Source: Kutzneria viridogrisea
GTDB lineage: Bacteria; Actinomycetota; Actinomycetes; Mycobacteriales; Pseudonocardiaceae
Length of the DNA: 64,000 bases
Assembly (NCBI GenBank): GCA_014138725.1
Contig: JACJID010000008.1
Coordinates: 186,001-250,000, forward strand
Direction: 5' to 3'
Under the pieces are notes generated by a model. That model worked only from the letters and a program-made list of their open reading frames with translations. It was not told where the DNA came from and did not search any database. Below, piece after piece: positions 26,145 to 37,330 of the stretch; the stretch's first letter is position 1; every line of letters begins with the position of its first letter. The position numbers were made by a program, and so were the translations under genes.

Positions 26145-27119
26145 GTGGTACCGACCGGGCCCGGGGTGCGGCTGCTGCCCAACGCCATCACCGTGCTGGC
26201 GATGTGCTCCGGCCTGACCGCCGTGCAGTTCGCGCTGACCGGGCACTACGAGTGGGCGGTGTACGCCATCGGCGCCGCCGCGATCCTGGACAGCCTGGAC
26301 GGGCGGCTGGCCCGGTTGCTCGACGCCACCAGCAAGATGGGCGCCGAGCTGGACTCGCTGGCCGACGCCGTGTCCTTCGGCGTGGCCCCCGCGCTGATCC
26401 TGTTCGTGTGGAACCGCGGCAGCAACAACGTGGTCTGGGTGGTGTCGCTGATCTTCGCGGCCTGCATGGTGCTGCGGCTGGCCCGGTTCAACACCCTGCT
26501 GGAGGACACCGAGAAGCCGCCGTTCACCAAGGAGTTCTTCGTCGGCGTGCCCGCGCCGCCCGGGGCGCTGCTGGCGCTGCTGCCGCTGATGGTCTCGCTG
26601 GAGGCGGGCGAGGGCTGGTGGACCTCCCAGGTGCTGGTCTCCCTGTGGACGATCTTCGTGGCCGCGCTGATGATCAGCCGGGTGCCCACGCTCTCACTGA
26701 AGACGATCAAGGTCTCGCCCCGGCTGGTGGCACCGCTGCTGGTGGGTGTGGTGCTGCTGGCGGCCACCGTGCTGCTGTACCCGCTGATCGCGCTGGCCGT
26801 GGCGATGCTGGTCTACCTCGCGCACATCCCGTACGCGGTGTACCGCTACCGCTGGCTGGCCCAGCACCCGGAGGCGTGGACCGTGCCCGCGCGGGAGCGC
26901 AGGGCGATCCGCCGCGCGGGCAGTGCCGCGCGCCGGTTCGGGCTGCGCCCGCCGCTACAGCGCCGGGTGGCCGGCGCGGCCAGCCGGATGCGCGGGGTGC
27001 GGCTGCCCCGGCGCAACGGTGAGCCCTGGCTCAACGGCAGCCGCCGCTCCGAGTCCGAGGACGGGGAACCCCGCAGGGGCTGGCGCCAGCTGGGGCTGCG
27101 GCGAAACCAGGACCGCTAG
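26145..27119 (+). CDS. pssA: CDP-diacylglycerol-serine O-phosphatidyltransferase
   Basis: A 324-residue membrane enzyme making phosphatidylserine from CDP-diacylglycerol and serine. The CDP-alcohol phosphotransferase motif is complete (D52-G53, A56-R57, G66, D70, D74 in DGRLARLLDATSKMGAELD). About eight hydrophobic segments are seen. A basic cytoplasmic tail of about 80 residues (RRFGLRPPLQRRVAGAASR) extends beyond the usual bacterial length. It starts with GTG, four bases after psd. Confidence 0.93.
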   Translation: MVPTGPGVRLLPNAITVLAMCSGLTAVQFALTGHYEWAVYAIGAAAILDSLDGRLARLLDATSKMGAELDSLADAVSFGVAPALILFVWNRGSNNVVWVVSLIFAACMVLRLARFNTLLEDTEKPPFTKEFFVGVPAPPGALLALLPLMVSLEAGEGWWTSQVLVSLWTIFVAALMISRVPTLSLKTIKVSPRLVAPLLVGVVLLAATVLLYPLIALAVAMLVYLAHIPYAVYRYRWLAQHPEAWTVPARERRAIRRAGSAARRFGLRPPLQRRVAGAASRMRGVRLPRRNGEPWLNGSRRSESEDGEPRRGWRQLGLRRNQDR

Positions 27120-27143
27120 CCCGGCGGCCCGTAGGCTGGCCGC

Positions 27144-29363
27144 GTGATCACGTTGACCGCGCGGCTCTCACCGTCCGCACTGGACACCCGGCGTGGTGTC
27201 GTCCGCCTGCACCCCGAGGTGCTCGACGCGCTGGGCCTGCGGGCCTGGGACGCGGTGCGGCTGACCGGGGCCCGGGTCAGCGCGGCCCTGGCCGCCGCGG
27301 GCAGCCAGGACGCGGCGCACGGGGTGGTCCTGGTCGACGACGTCACCCTGTCCAACCTCGGGGTGGTCGAGGGCGCCGAGGTGGTGATCGCCCCGGTCGA
27401 GGTGGTGCACGCACGTTCGGTCACCGTGTCCGGCTCGCGGTTGGCCGCGGCCTCGGTGCCGCCGGACACCTTGCGGCTGGCGCTGACCGGCAAGGTGCTC
27501 ACCGTGGGCGACGCGGTGTCCCTGCTGCCGCAGGACCTGGCCCCGCCGCCCGGTTCGGATGTCACCGAGGCCCGGCGCAGGCTGTCCGCGGCCATCGGCA
27601 TGACCTGGACCAACGAGCTGCTCACCGTGACCGGGACGGTTCCGGCGAGCCCGGTCGCGGTGGGCCCGAGCACGGTGCTGACCTGGCGCGGCGCGGCGAG
27701 CCCCGAGCCGGAGGTCGAGTACGCCGAACTGGTCCTCGACGCCGAGATCGTGCCCGATCCCGTGCTGGAACGGCCCGCGCTGCCCGCGGCCTCCCCCGTG
27801 CCGATCGCCGACCTGGTGGGCAACCAGGACAGCGCGCAGTTGCTGTCCGAGTGGCTCACGCTCACCTTCCGCCGCCCGGAGTTGCTGGCGCAGTTGGGGG
27901 CTGTGCCGCAGCTGGGCGTGCTGGTCAGCGGCCCGGAGGGGGTGGGTAAAAGCACGCTCGTTCGTTCAGTCGCGCACTCCGTGGACGCCGAGGTCGTGGA
28001 GCTGGCCGCGCCGAGTGTCGCGGTGCTGGAGGCGAATGCCGCCGCGAAGCGGATCGCCGAGGCTGTCGCCGCCAAACAAGGTGAACGACCGTTCGTACTC
28101 CTGCTGACCGATGTGGACGCCCTGCTGCCGTCGAGCAGCCCGCCACCGGTGGCCACGGTGGTGCTGGACACGCTGCGCGCCGCCGTGCGCCAGCCCGGGT
28201 TCGCGCTCGTCGTGACCAGCGCCCACCCCGAGGCCGTGGACCCGCGACTGCGTACCCCGGACCTGATCGACCGTTCGCTCTCCTTGCCGCTGCCGGACGG
28301 CAAGGCACGGGTCGAGCTGCTGCGCGTGCTGCTGCGTGAGGTGCCGCTGGAGTCCGATGTGGACCTGGGCGCTGTCGCCGATCGCACACCTGGCTTCGTG
28401 GCCGCGGATCTGGCCGCGCTGCGCCGTGAGGCCGCGGTGCGCGCGGCGATGCGCCACCGCGCCGTGGACCAGGTGCTGCGGGTGGGTCAGCAGGACCTGC
28501 TCGGTGCGCTGGAGACCGTGCGCCCGATCTCGATGTCCACTTCGGACAGTCTGCGTACCGGAGGGCTGTCCCTTGAGGACGTCGGGGACATGGCGGAGGT
28601 CAAGCAGGCGCTGACCGAGGCCGTGCTGTGGCCGTTGCAGTACCCGGATTCGTTCGCACGACTGGGAGTTCAGCCGCCCAGGGGGGTGCTGCTGTACGGC
28701 CCGCCCGGCTGCGGCAAGACCTTCCTCGTGCGGGCGCTGGCGGGCAGTGGCCGGCTGAACGTGTTGTCGGTCAAGGGCGCCGAGCTGATGGACAAGTTCG
28801 TCGGCGAGTCCGAGCGCGCGGTGCGCGAGCTGTTCCGCCGTGCCGCGGAGGCCTCGCCGACCCTGGTGTTCCTGGACGAGGTGGACGCGCTGGCCCCTCG
28901 CCGAGGGCAGTCCTCGGACTCAGGCGTCGCCGACCGGGTGGTGGCGGCGCTGCTGACCGAGCTGGACGGTGTGGAGCCGCTGCGGGACGTGGTGGTGGTC
29001 GGTGCGACGAACCGGCCCGAACTGGTGGACCCTGCGCTGCTGCGGCCCGGTCGGCTGGAGCGGGTCGTGTACGTGCCGCCGCCGGACACCGAGGCGCGCG
29101 CGGAGATCCTGCGTTCGGCCTCGCGCAAGACCCCGTTGGCCCAGGACGTGGACCTGGCCGCGCTGGCCGCCGAGCTGGAGGGCTATTCGGCCGCGGACTG
29201 CGCCGCGCTGGTCAGGGAGGCGGCGCTGACCGCGATGCGCGAGTCGCTGGAGGCCGCCGAGGTCACCGGCCAGCACCTGGCGCAGGCCCGCGCGGCGGTG
29301 CGGCCCTCGCTGGACCCGGCCCAGCTGGCCGCGCTGGAGGCGTACGCCGATTCCAGGCGGTGA
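27144..29363 (+). CDS. Cdc48/VCP-like AAA ATPase with two AAA modules
   Basis: A 739-residue AAA unfoldase with the Cdc48 layout: a double-psi-barrel-like N-domain (RLSPSALDTRRGVVRLHPEVLDALG), D1 and D2. D2 is canonical (GPPGCGKTFLVRAL at about 518, Walker B VFLDEVDAL at about 573, and GATNRPELVDPALLRPGRLERVVYVP). D1 has Walker A GPEGVGKSTLV but a Walker B of LLLTDVDAL, lacking the normal DE pair, and no clear arginine-finger GRFD box, so D1 probably binds but hardly hydrolyses ATP. It follows pssA by 24 bases in the conserved psd-pssA-ATPase operon. Confidence 0.92.
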   Translation: MITLTARLSPSALDTRRGVVRLHPEVLDALGLRAWDAVRLTGARVSAALAAAGSQDAAHGVVLVDDVTLSNLGVVEGAEVVIAPVEVVHARSVTVSGSRLAAASVPPDTLRLALTGKVLTVGDAVSLLPQDLAPPPGSDVTEARRRLSAAIGMTWTNELLTVTGTVPASPVAVGPSTVLTWRGAASPEPEVEYAELVLDAEIVPDPVLERPALPAASPVPIADLVGNQDSAQLLSEWLTLTFRRPELLAQLGAVPQLGVLVSGPEGVGKSTLVRSVAHSVDAEVVELAAPSVAVLEANAAAKRIAEAVAAKQGERPFVLLLTDVDALLPSSSPPPVATVVLDTLRAAVRQPGFALVVTSAHPEAVDPRLRTPDLIDRSLSLPLPDGKARVELLRVLLREVPLESDVDLGAVADRTPGFVAADLAALRREAAVRAAMRHRAVDQVLRVGQQDLLGALETVRPISMSTSDSLRTGGLSLEDVGDMAEVKQALTEAVLWPLQYPDSFARLGVQPPRGVLLYGPPGCGKTFLVRALAGSGRLNVLSVKGAELMDKFVGESERAVRELFRRAAEASPTLVFLDEVDALAPRRGQSSDSGVADRVVAALLTELDGVEPLRDVVVVGATNRPELVDPALLRPGRLERVVYVPPPDTEARAEILRSASRKTPLAQDVDLAALAAELEGYSAADCAALVREAALTAMRESLEAAEVTGQHLAQARAAVRPSLDPAQLAALEAYADSRR

Positions 29364-29370
29364 AACACGA

Positions 29371-29398
29371 AGGCCCGCGACCGGGTGGTCGCGGGCCT
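29371..29398. terminator. bidirectional terminator
   Basis: AGGCCCGCGACC (29371-29382), GGGT loop, GGTCGCGGGCCT (29387-29398) form a perfect 12-bp stem in the 42-base gap between the convergent AAA ATPase and LytR_C genes. Confidence 0.85.
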
Positions 29399-29405
29399 GG
29401 CGGGC

Positions 29406-30008
29406 TCAGCTCTTGCCGGGTGGGCCCTGGTAGTCGTTGGTGAGGATGACGATGACCCCGGGGTCGGCGGCCTGGATGCCGTCGAAGCGCGGCTCCACGT
29501 GCAGCTGGAAGCGCTGGGCCAGGACCTTGGCCGCGTTCTCCTCGTCGGTGCCCGGCCGGTAGTAGACCGTGGTCCTCGGGATGATGCCCTGCGAGTAGTT
29601 GCCCGAGGCGGTGACGTTCCAGCCGTTCTGCTTGAGCTCCTCGGCGGCCTTGGCGGCCAGGTTCTTGATGGTGCTGTTGTTGTAGACCCGCACCGGCACC
29701 GAGGGGGTCTGCTGGCCACCGCCGTTGTCCGGCGGCGGGGGCGGCGCCTGGGTGGTGGTCGTGGTGGGCGGCGGCGCGCTGGTCGTCGTCGCGGGCGGCG
29801 CGGAGCTGCTCTGGCTCGTCGGCGCGGGCACGGCGCTGCTGGTCGCGGCGGGCGGTGTGGTGGTGGTGCCCGCGGCGTCGCTGCTGGAGTTGTTGCTCAC
29901 GATGAGTGAGACCACGCCCATGACCAGTGCGATGGCGGCCACACCGAGCAGTGCGAAACCCGCGATGCGCGCGGGACGTGCCGGGCTTCCCGGTTCCATG
30001 GAGCTCAT
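29406..30008 (-). CDS. LytR C-terminal domain membrane-anchored protein
   Basis: A 200-residue protein. A short cytoplasmic start and one membrane segment (about 16-37, IAGFALLGVAAIALVMGVVSLIV) are followed by a Thr/Pro/Ser-rich linker and a LytR_C domain from about residue 100 (VPVRVYNNSTIKNLAAKAAEELKQNGWNV, TTVYYRPGTDEENAAKVLAQRF). The domain is thought to act in the cell envelope; no enzyme activity is known. ATG 30008 overlaps the upstream DUF3263 stop by four bases. The pair next to def resembles Rv0430-Rv0431 of M. tuberculosis. Confidence 0.87.
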   Translation of the reverse strand: MSSMEPGSPARPARIAGFALLGVAAIALVMGVVSLIVSNNSSSDAAGTTTTPPAATSSAVPAPTSQSSSAPPATTTSAPPPTTTTTQAPPPPPDNGGGQQTPSVPVRVYNNSTIKNLAAKAAEELKQNGWNVTASGNYSQGIIPRTTVYYRPGTDEENAAKVLAQRFQLHVEPRFDGIQAADPGVIVILTNDYQGPPGKS

Positions 30009-30301
30009 CGCGGTTCGATGCCCAGTCGGCGGGCCGCGCGGACGCGCTGTCTGCCCGCGCGCAGCCGGCGCAGCCTCTTGACCAGCATGGGATCGGCCCG
30101 CATCGCCTCGTGCTTCTCGATCAGCCCGTTGAGCAGCTGGTAGTAACGGGTGGACGACATGTCGAACAGTTCCTTGATGGCCTGCTCCTTGGCACCTGCG
30201 TACTTCCACCACTGACGCTCGAACGCCAGGATCGCGCGCTCACGAGTGGTCAGGCCGTCGTCCGGCTCGCCTGCCGGTACCAGGGCCTTTGCGGCGTCCA
30301 T
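30005..30301 (-). CDS. DUF3263 family protein
   Basis: A 98-residue basic protein of the actinobacterial DUF3263 family, recognisable by LTTRERAILAFERQWWKYAGAKEQAIKELFDMSSTRYYQLLNGLI. This segment looks like a small helix-turn-helix with sigma-region-4 flavour, so a DNA-binding role is plausible but unproven. The C-terminus is Arg-rich (RLRRLRAGRQRVRAARRLG). It is translationally coupled with the LytR_C gene downstream and divergent from def (219-base gap). That gap holds no gene; a TCACGTGA-like palindrome (CATCACGTGATC) is at about 30376-30387. Confidence 0.88.
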   Translation of the reverse strand: MDAAKALVPAGEPDDGLTTRERAILAFERQWWKYAGAKEQAIKELFDMSSTRYYQLLNGLIEKHEAMRADPMLVKRLRRLRAGRQRVRAARRLGIEPR

Positions 30302-30520
30302 CTGGTTCCTCGCCCCTCACGGTCGCGGATCCCTGCGGTCGCAGGAATCACAGCCGTGTGATTCCCAGCGGCCATTACATCACGTGATCACCTCGGCGCG
30401 GTGGCCCGCGCACCGGCGCGTCACGGGGACACACCGGTCGTGCGGGGCCGCGCGCATGGCGCCAGACCTTACCGAGTACCCCTGACAATGATCTTCCAGA
30501 CCTGCCCATAGGGTCGGGAC

Positions 30521-31102
30521 ATGGCGATTCACCCGATCCGCGTCGTCGGCGACCCCGTACTGCACAACCCGACGCGCCTGGTTGAGGACTTCGACGAGGC
30601 CCTGCGCACCCTGGTCGAGGACATGAAGGAGACGATGGCCGCGGCCAACGGGGTGGGGCTCGCGGCCAACCAGATCGGCGTGGACCTGCGGGTTTTCGTC
30701 TACGACTGCCCCGACGACGAGGGCGTGCGGCACCAGGGCGTCGTGGTGAACCCGGTGCTGGAGACCTCCGAGCGCCCCGAGACCATGCCCGACCCGGAGG
30801 ACGACTTCGAGGGCTGCCTGTCGGTGCCCGGCGAGTCCTACCCGACCGGGCGGGCGCAGTGGGCCAAGGTCACCGGCTTCGACGAGCACGGCAAGCCACT
30901 GGAGGTCGAGGGCACCGGCTTCTTCGCACGCTGCCTGCAGCACGAGACCGACCACCTGGACGGCTTCCTGTACCTGAACCGCCTGGTGGGCCGGTACGCC
31001 AAGGAGTCCAAGCGCATGCTCAAGCGCAACGGCTGGGGCGTGCCCGGGCTGTCCTGGGACCCGGCGACCTCGGAGGACCCGTTCGCCGAGGACGAGGACT
31101 GA
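30521..31102 (+). CDS. def: peptide deformylase
   Basis: A 193-residue metallo-enzyme removing the formyl group from nascent proteins. The three motifs are intact: [10 protein letters not shown] (44-53), EGCLS (97-101, metal ligand Cys99) and QHETDHLDG (140-148, H141, E142, H145). The C-terminal tail ([29 protein letters not shown]) is typical of actinobacterial type I enzymes. Start ATG 30521. It is transcribed alone, followed by a DnaA-box element. Confidence 0.96.
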   Translation: MAIHPIRVVGDPVLHNPTRLVEDFDEALRTLVEDMKETMAAANGVGLAANQIGVDLRVFVYDCPDDEGVRHQGVVVNPVLETSERPETMPDPEDDFEGCLSVPGESYPTGRAQWAKVTGFDEHGKPLEVEGTGFFARCLQHETDHLDGFLYLNRLVGRYAKESKRMLKRNGWGVPGLSWDPATSEDPFAEDED

Positions 31103-31103
31103 G

Positions 31104-31212
31104 CTGTCCACAGGCGGCGAGTTGTCCACACGTGGATCTTGAGCAAGATCAACTGTCGGGGTGGGGCGGTAGACTGGTGCCGGGGACGCCCCCCAGGGAG
31201 CGGCGGGGGACG
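31104..31212 (+). repeat. dispersed DnaA-box element, copy 1
   Basis: The element has CTGTCCACA (31104-31112) and TTGTCCACA (31122-31130), start to start 18 bases apart. A palindrome GATCTTG-AG-CAAGATC (31135-31150) follows, then GCGGTAGACTGG and a GC-rich end GCGGGGGA. It fills the gap between convergent def and the ACT-domain gene. Copies 2 (51352-51461, inverted) and 3 (62146-62253) share the same order of blocks. TTGTCCACA is the actinomycete DnaA-box sequence. Confidence 0.85.
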
Positions 31213-31233
31213 TTCATGAGTAGGACGACTCGC

Positions 31234-31653
31234 TCAGCCTGACTCCGTCGACGGCGTGTGCGAGGCCGACAGGGCGTCGAGGGCGGCGAGCGCCTCGGCG
31301 GCCCGGTCGGCGGGCACGAACAGGTGGTCGTGGTGGTAGCCGGCGACCACGTTGCAGCTGATCCCGTGCTCGGCGAGGCGCCCGCTGACGGCGTGGGTGA
31401 GGCCGACGGCGTCCAGGGCGGAGTGCACGCGCAGGGTGAGCCAGGCGGCGAGGTAGTCGTACCGGAGTCCGGCGGCGTCGGCCTGCTCGCGGCGCACCAC
31501 CACGGTGAGCCCCTCCGGCTCGGTGACCGTCACGACGGGCCGCAGCGTGGTCAGGTCGAGGCCCTCGGGGGCCACGGCGAACACGTAGTCGCCGGGCTGC
31601 TGATAGGCCCGCATCGAGGCAAGCAGGACGGCCAGGTCACGTTCGCCACTCAT
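31234..31653 (-). CDS. ACT-domain protein (DUF2241-like)
   Basis: A 139-residue protein with two ACT-like halves. The first is RDLAVLLASMRAYQQPGDYVFAVAPEG..TVTEPEGLTVVVRREQADAAGL and the second WLTLRVHSALDAVGLTHAVSGRLAEHGISCNVVAGYHHDHLFVPADRAAEALAALDAL. Proteins of this kind bind amino acids or related ligands as small regulators; the actual ligand is not known. It is divergent from the LysE exporter gene (54-base gap), so an amino-acid link is possible. Confidence 0.87.
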   Translation of the reverse strand: MSGERDLAVLLASMRAYQQPGDYVFAVAPEGLDLTTLRPVVTVTEPEGLTVVVRREQADAAGLRYDYLAAWLTLRVHSALDAVGLTHAVSGRLAEHGISCNVVAGYHHDHLFVPADRAAEALAALDALSASHTPSTESG

Positions 31654-31706
31654 GGCACCAGGCTAATTCGGTTGGCGGGCAAGGCCGATCAGCCCACCAT
31701 GTGGCG

Positions 31707-32300
31707 ATGCTCGCCAACCTGTTCGCGCTGATCATCGCGTCCCTGCTGCTGGCCATGGTGCCCGGCGCCGGCACGGCGGTACTGCTGCGACAGTCCGTGC
31801 TGAACGGGCAGCGCGCGGGTCTGGCCACGTTGGCGGGCATGGAACTGGGCGTGCTGTTCTGGGCGCTGGCCGCGGCCTTCGGGCTGTCCGCCCTGCTGGT
31901 GGCCTCGCAGCTCGCCTACGAGGTGCTGCGCGTGGTCGGCGTGCTGGTGCTGTTCTGGTTGGGCGTGCGCGCCCTGCTGGCCAAACCCACCGAGCCCCCG
32001 ACAGAACCGTTGCGGCACAACGGGTTCCTCAGCGGAGCGCTGGTCAACACGCTGAACCCGAAGATCGGCGTGTTCGCGATCTCGTTCCTGCCGCAGTTCT
32101 CCGGGCCGGGCCAGCTGCCGCTCGTGGCCTGCGCGGTGGTGTGGGTCCTGGTGGACACGGTCTGGTACCTGGCGGTGATCGCGCTGATCGGCCAACTCGG
32201 CCGGTGGCTGCGCCAGGCGCGGGTGCGCCAGCGCCTGGAGCAGCTCACCGGCTTCGTGCTGATCGGACTCGGCGTCCGATTGGCGTTGCAGTCCCGTTAG
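31707..32300 (+). CDS. LysE family exporter
   Basis: A 197-residue membrane protein with about five or six hydrophobic segments. The LysE/RhtB signature is visible at the start (LIIASLLLAMVPGAGTAVLLRQSVLNGQRAGLATLAGMELG) and in the middle (FLSGALVNTLNPKIGVFAISFLPQF). Such proteins export amino acids or homoserine lactones; the substrate here is unknown. ATG 31707 is chosen; GTG 31701 is two codons earlier. Its stop overlaps the convergent BP74-like gene in the bases TTAG (32297-32300). Confidence 0.9.
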   Translation: MLANLFALIIASLLLAMVPGAGTAVLLRQSVLNGQRAGLATLAGMELGVLFWALAAAFGLSALLVASQLAYEVLRVVGVLVLFWLGVRALLAKPTEPPTEPLRHNGFLSGALVNTLNPKIGVFAISFLPQFSGPGQLPLVACAVVWVLVDTVWYLAVIALIGQLGRWLRQARVRQRLEQLTGFVLIGLGVRLALQSR

Positions 32301-32698
32301 CTGACCGGCTGCACGGACAGCACGGTGCTGGTCCACGGGCAGAACCGGTCACCGGTGATGGTGTGCGTGTCCACGTCCACGACCCGGCCGTCGCACACCT
32401 CGGTGGTGACGTCGGCCCAGGCGAAGTCGGCCGGGTCGATGGACCACTTGTGCCCGGTGTTCACGTCGGTCTGGCCGTAGACGATCTTGCCGTTCGGGAT
32501 GCGCGGGACGTCGGTGCGGTGCGCCAGCAGGGCGCGGGCGTTGTCGATGTCGGCCTGGCGGACCAGCTTGACCTTGTAGGTGGCGCCGTCGGAGTCGGCG
32601 ATGGTCACCACCTGCGGGGTGGTGGTAGCGGCGGCGGCCGGGGCGGCCGCGAGCACGGCGGCGGTCGCGGCGGTCAGCACAGCTGCGGTGAAGCGCAT
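32297..32698 (-). CDS. secreted BP74-related small protein
   Basis: A 133-residue secreted protein. The signal peptide (about 1-23) ends near AAAPAAAA. The mature part shows VTIADSDGATYKVKLVRQADIDNARALLA, then KIVYGQTDVNTGHKWSIDPADFAWADVTTEVCDGRVVDVDTHTITGDRFCPWTSTV. The WSxDPxxxxxxDxxxEVCD...CPW pattern resembles actinobacterial BP74-related proteins. Two cysteines may form a disulfide. The function is unknown. The similarity is recalled from family patterns and was not searched. Confidence 0.78.
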   Translation of the reverse strand: MRFTAAVLTAATAAVLAAAPAAAATTTPQVVTIADSDGATYKVKLVRQADIDNARALLAHRTDVPRIPNGKIVYGQTDVNTGHKWSIDPADFAWADVTTEVCDGRVVDVDTHTITGDRFCPWTSTVLSVQPVS

Positions 32699-32834
32699 GG
32701 TGTTCTTCCTCGTTCCCCAGTGGTTACGAACACCAAATACGGTACTTTCGTCCCAGAAAATATCAAGGTAAGAACGGGCAGAAGCCGGACGTTTATAGGG
32801 TGATGGGCGGGTTTAGCGCCAGGTTGTTCGGCGA

Positions 32835-33482
32835 TCAGGAGATGCGGCGCCAGGGAACACCGGGCAGGCCCGCCATCTCCTCCAGCGAGCGGCAGCGCAC
32901 GAGCTCCTCGTCGCGCTCGGCGAGCACGAAGGCCCGGATCCGCTGCGCCTGGCCGCTGGTCGGCAGCTCGCCGACCAGCAGGAACGGCAGGGACAGCCGC
33001 CAGCCCCGCAGCACGGTGTCGCGCTGGCGGTGCGGGGCGCGCAGCACCGCACGGGCCACCCGCAGCGCGTGCTCGTTGCCGGTCATCCGTGTCGGGAAGC
33101 CCATGTGGTCCCACGCCCAGCGGCCCTCGTCGGCGACCTTGCAGCGCAGGCAGGACAGCGGCCCGGCGCCCAGTTCCGCGCCGCACGCGGAGCAGCGCAA
33201 CAGGGTCATCGCCCAGTCGGTGCAGGTCCACGGGTGCCTGCCGACCTCGTCGGCCAGCAGCAGCTCGGCCAGCTCCCGCTCCTCGGTGCCGCCGGGGGCC
33301 ACCGACTTGGCCGCCAGCAGGGCCCGCCAGTCCGCCGCCCAGAACTGGTCGACCAGCTCAGCGCACACCGGACAGCTCGGGTAACCGCGTCCGGCGAGCT
33401 CGCCGCACGCGGGGCAGGGCTTCGCGCTGGCTGGGCGCACGGCCCGCCGCGCGCCCGGTGGAAACGGTTGATCGGCGGGCAC
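32835..33482 (-). CDS. zinc-ribbon protein of unknown function
   Basis: A 215-residue cytoplasmic protein with two CxxC-pair zinc ribbons: CPACGELAGRGYPSCPVC (about 23-40) and CSACGAELGAGPLSCLRC (about 96-113). Between and after them are helical regions with WTCTDWAMTLLRC and RWAWDHMGFPTRMTGNEHALRVARAVLRAPHRQRDTVLRGWRLSLPFLLVGE. I cannot name a function; conserved hypotheticals of this kind occur in actinobacteria. It is divergent from thiC, and the TPP riboswitch starts about 90 bases away. Confidence 0.75.
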   Translation of the reverse strand: MPADQPFPPGARRAVRPASAKPCPACGELAGRGYPSCPVCAELVDQFWAADWRALLAAKSVAPGGTEERELAELLLADEVGRHPWTCTDWAMTLLRCSACGAELGAGPLSCLRCKVADEGRWAWDHMGFPTRMTGNEHALRVARAVLRAPHRQRDTVLRGWRLSLPFLLVGELPTSGQAQRIRAFVLAERDEELVRCRSLEEMAGLPGVPWRRIS

Positions 33483-33548
33483 GCCCCAGAAGGTACGCCG
33501 TGATCGTCTCGGGCACGCACGCTGGCATCAACGGGCAGCAGTCGCTAG

Positions 33549-36172
<2,624 letters not shown>

Positions 36173-36272
36173 CTGTCAGACCCACCCCGTAGCCTCGATG
36201 TCGGGGGGTTCGGGCTCCCCCAGGGGGAGGAACGAGGTCCCCCGGTTCAACGTTACGCCGGGGGTCTGACAG
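36173..36272. repeat. 100-bp element with 11-bp terminal inverted repeats
   Basis: CTGTCAGACCC (36173-36183) and GGGTCTGACAG (36262-36272) bound a 100-bp stretch with inner GC-rich hairpins (CTCCCCCAGGGGGAG at about 36215-36229). It begins at the base after the thiD stop and ends ten bases before the AsnC gene stop. The layout resembles a small MITE-like element that may serve as a terminator. Confidence 0.6.
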
Positions 36273-36282
36273 GCCGGGATGA

Positions 36283-37248
36283 TCAGTGGGTGCCGGAGCC
36301 GCTGCGCTTGAGCACGTGCATGATCGGTGTGGTCTCCAGGTGGGTGACCTCGGCCTGCTCGCCGACGAACTCGGTGAGCAGGCGGTACAGCTCGGCCAGG
36401 TCCCGGCAGTAGACGGAGACGAACAGGGTGCAGGGGCCGCTGGTGGCCATCACCAGGCGGGTCGCGGGGTGCCGGGACAGCAGCAGGCCGACCCGGTCGA
36501 TGGCGGCGGGCGGCACGGACAGCCAGAGGTTGGCCTCCACCTGGTAGCCGAGCAGGGCGATGTCCACCTCGGTGGCGATGCGCAGGGCACCGCGGCGGGC
36601 GATGCGGGCCACCCGGCGGCGCACGGTGGACTCCGAGGTGCCGACGAGCCTGGCCAGGTCGGGGTAGCCGAGCCTGCCGTCCCGGGAGAGTGCCTCGATG
36701 ACGGCCAGTTCCACCGGGTCGGAAACCTGTTCGAAGGCGGCGGGCACCAGGCCGTGCGGGCGCAGCGCGGTGACCTCCTCGTCGGTGAGCACGTCGGCGT
36801 GCCACCACAGGGACTCCAGGAAGACCCGCAGCACGGTGTACACCGACCAGGACCGCACGGACTTGCTGGCGGGCAGGTACTTGAGCAGGAAGGCCCTGCG
36901 CCGCTCGGCCCCGGCCATGAACATGATCGCGACGACCTCGTCCCCGCCGTCGAGCACGCTGGCCTCCAGGCAGTCCTCGCGCCTGGCCAGCGCCTCGGCC
37001 AGCGCGAGCACGTGCCCGGGGCGGCAGCGCACGCGCAGCACGAGCGGGGTCACCTCGGGCATGGCGAAGGGGTTGCGCACGGCGCGGACCTTCACGGCCC
37101 CGGAGCCCAGCAGCGGGTTGAGCCGCCGGGCCACGGTGCGCTCGGACACCCGCAGCACCTCGCCGAGCTGCTCCCAGCTGGCCCTGCCGTTCACCTGAAG
37201 TGCGGCGACCAGGCGCACGTCCAGCGGGCTGAGTGCGGTTTCCGTCAT
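36283..37248 (-). CDS. Lrp/AsnC family regulator with duplicated modules
   Basis: A 321-residue regulator made of two AsnC-type units. The first HTH (about 8-55, LDVRLVAALQVNGRASWEQLGEVLRVSERTVARRLNPLLG) is followed by a ligand-like region. The second HTH (about 180-225, LAVIEALSRDGRLGYPDLARLVGTSESTVRRRVARIARRGAL) is followed by the RAM-type domain (ANLWLSVPPAAIDRVGLLLS, TGGPCTLFVSVYCRDLAELYRLL region). Such double-module proteins usually dimerise and bind amino acids. The target could be the divergent carboxylesterase (82-base gap), but this is inference. Confidence 0.88.
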   Translation of the reverse strand: MTETALSPLDVRLVAALQVNGRASWEQLGEVLRVSERTVARRLNPLLGSGAVKVRAVRNPFAMPEVTPLVLRVRCRPGHVLALAEALARREDCLEASVLDGGDEVVAIMFMAGAERRRAFLLKYLPASKSVRSWSVYTVLRVFLESLWWHADVLTDEEVTALRPHGLVPAAFEQVSDPVELAVIEALSRDGRLGYPDLARLVGTSESTVRRRVARIARRGALRIATEVDIALLGYQVEANLWLSVPPAAIDRVGLLLSRHPATRLVMATSGPCTLFVSVYCRDLAELYRLLTEFVGEQAEVTHLETTPIMHVLKRSGSGTH

Positions 37249-37330
37249 TTCAGCCTCCCCCGTGCCCTGAATCCGCCAGATCCCCTCTGTTCACTGTAGG
37301 CGCTCGCGGGACCCGAGTAGGTCTTGAGCG

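Noticed and set aside
31104-31212. Chromosomal origin of replication
   Set aside because: Only two DnaA boxes, no dnaA/dnaN neighbours and no AT-rich region; the element recurs at two other places.
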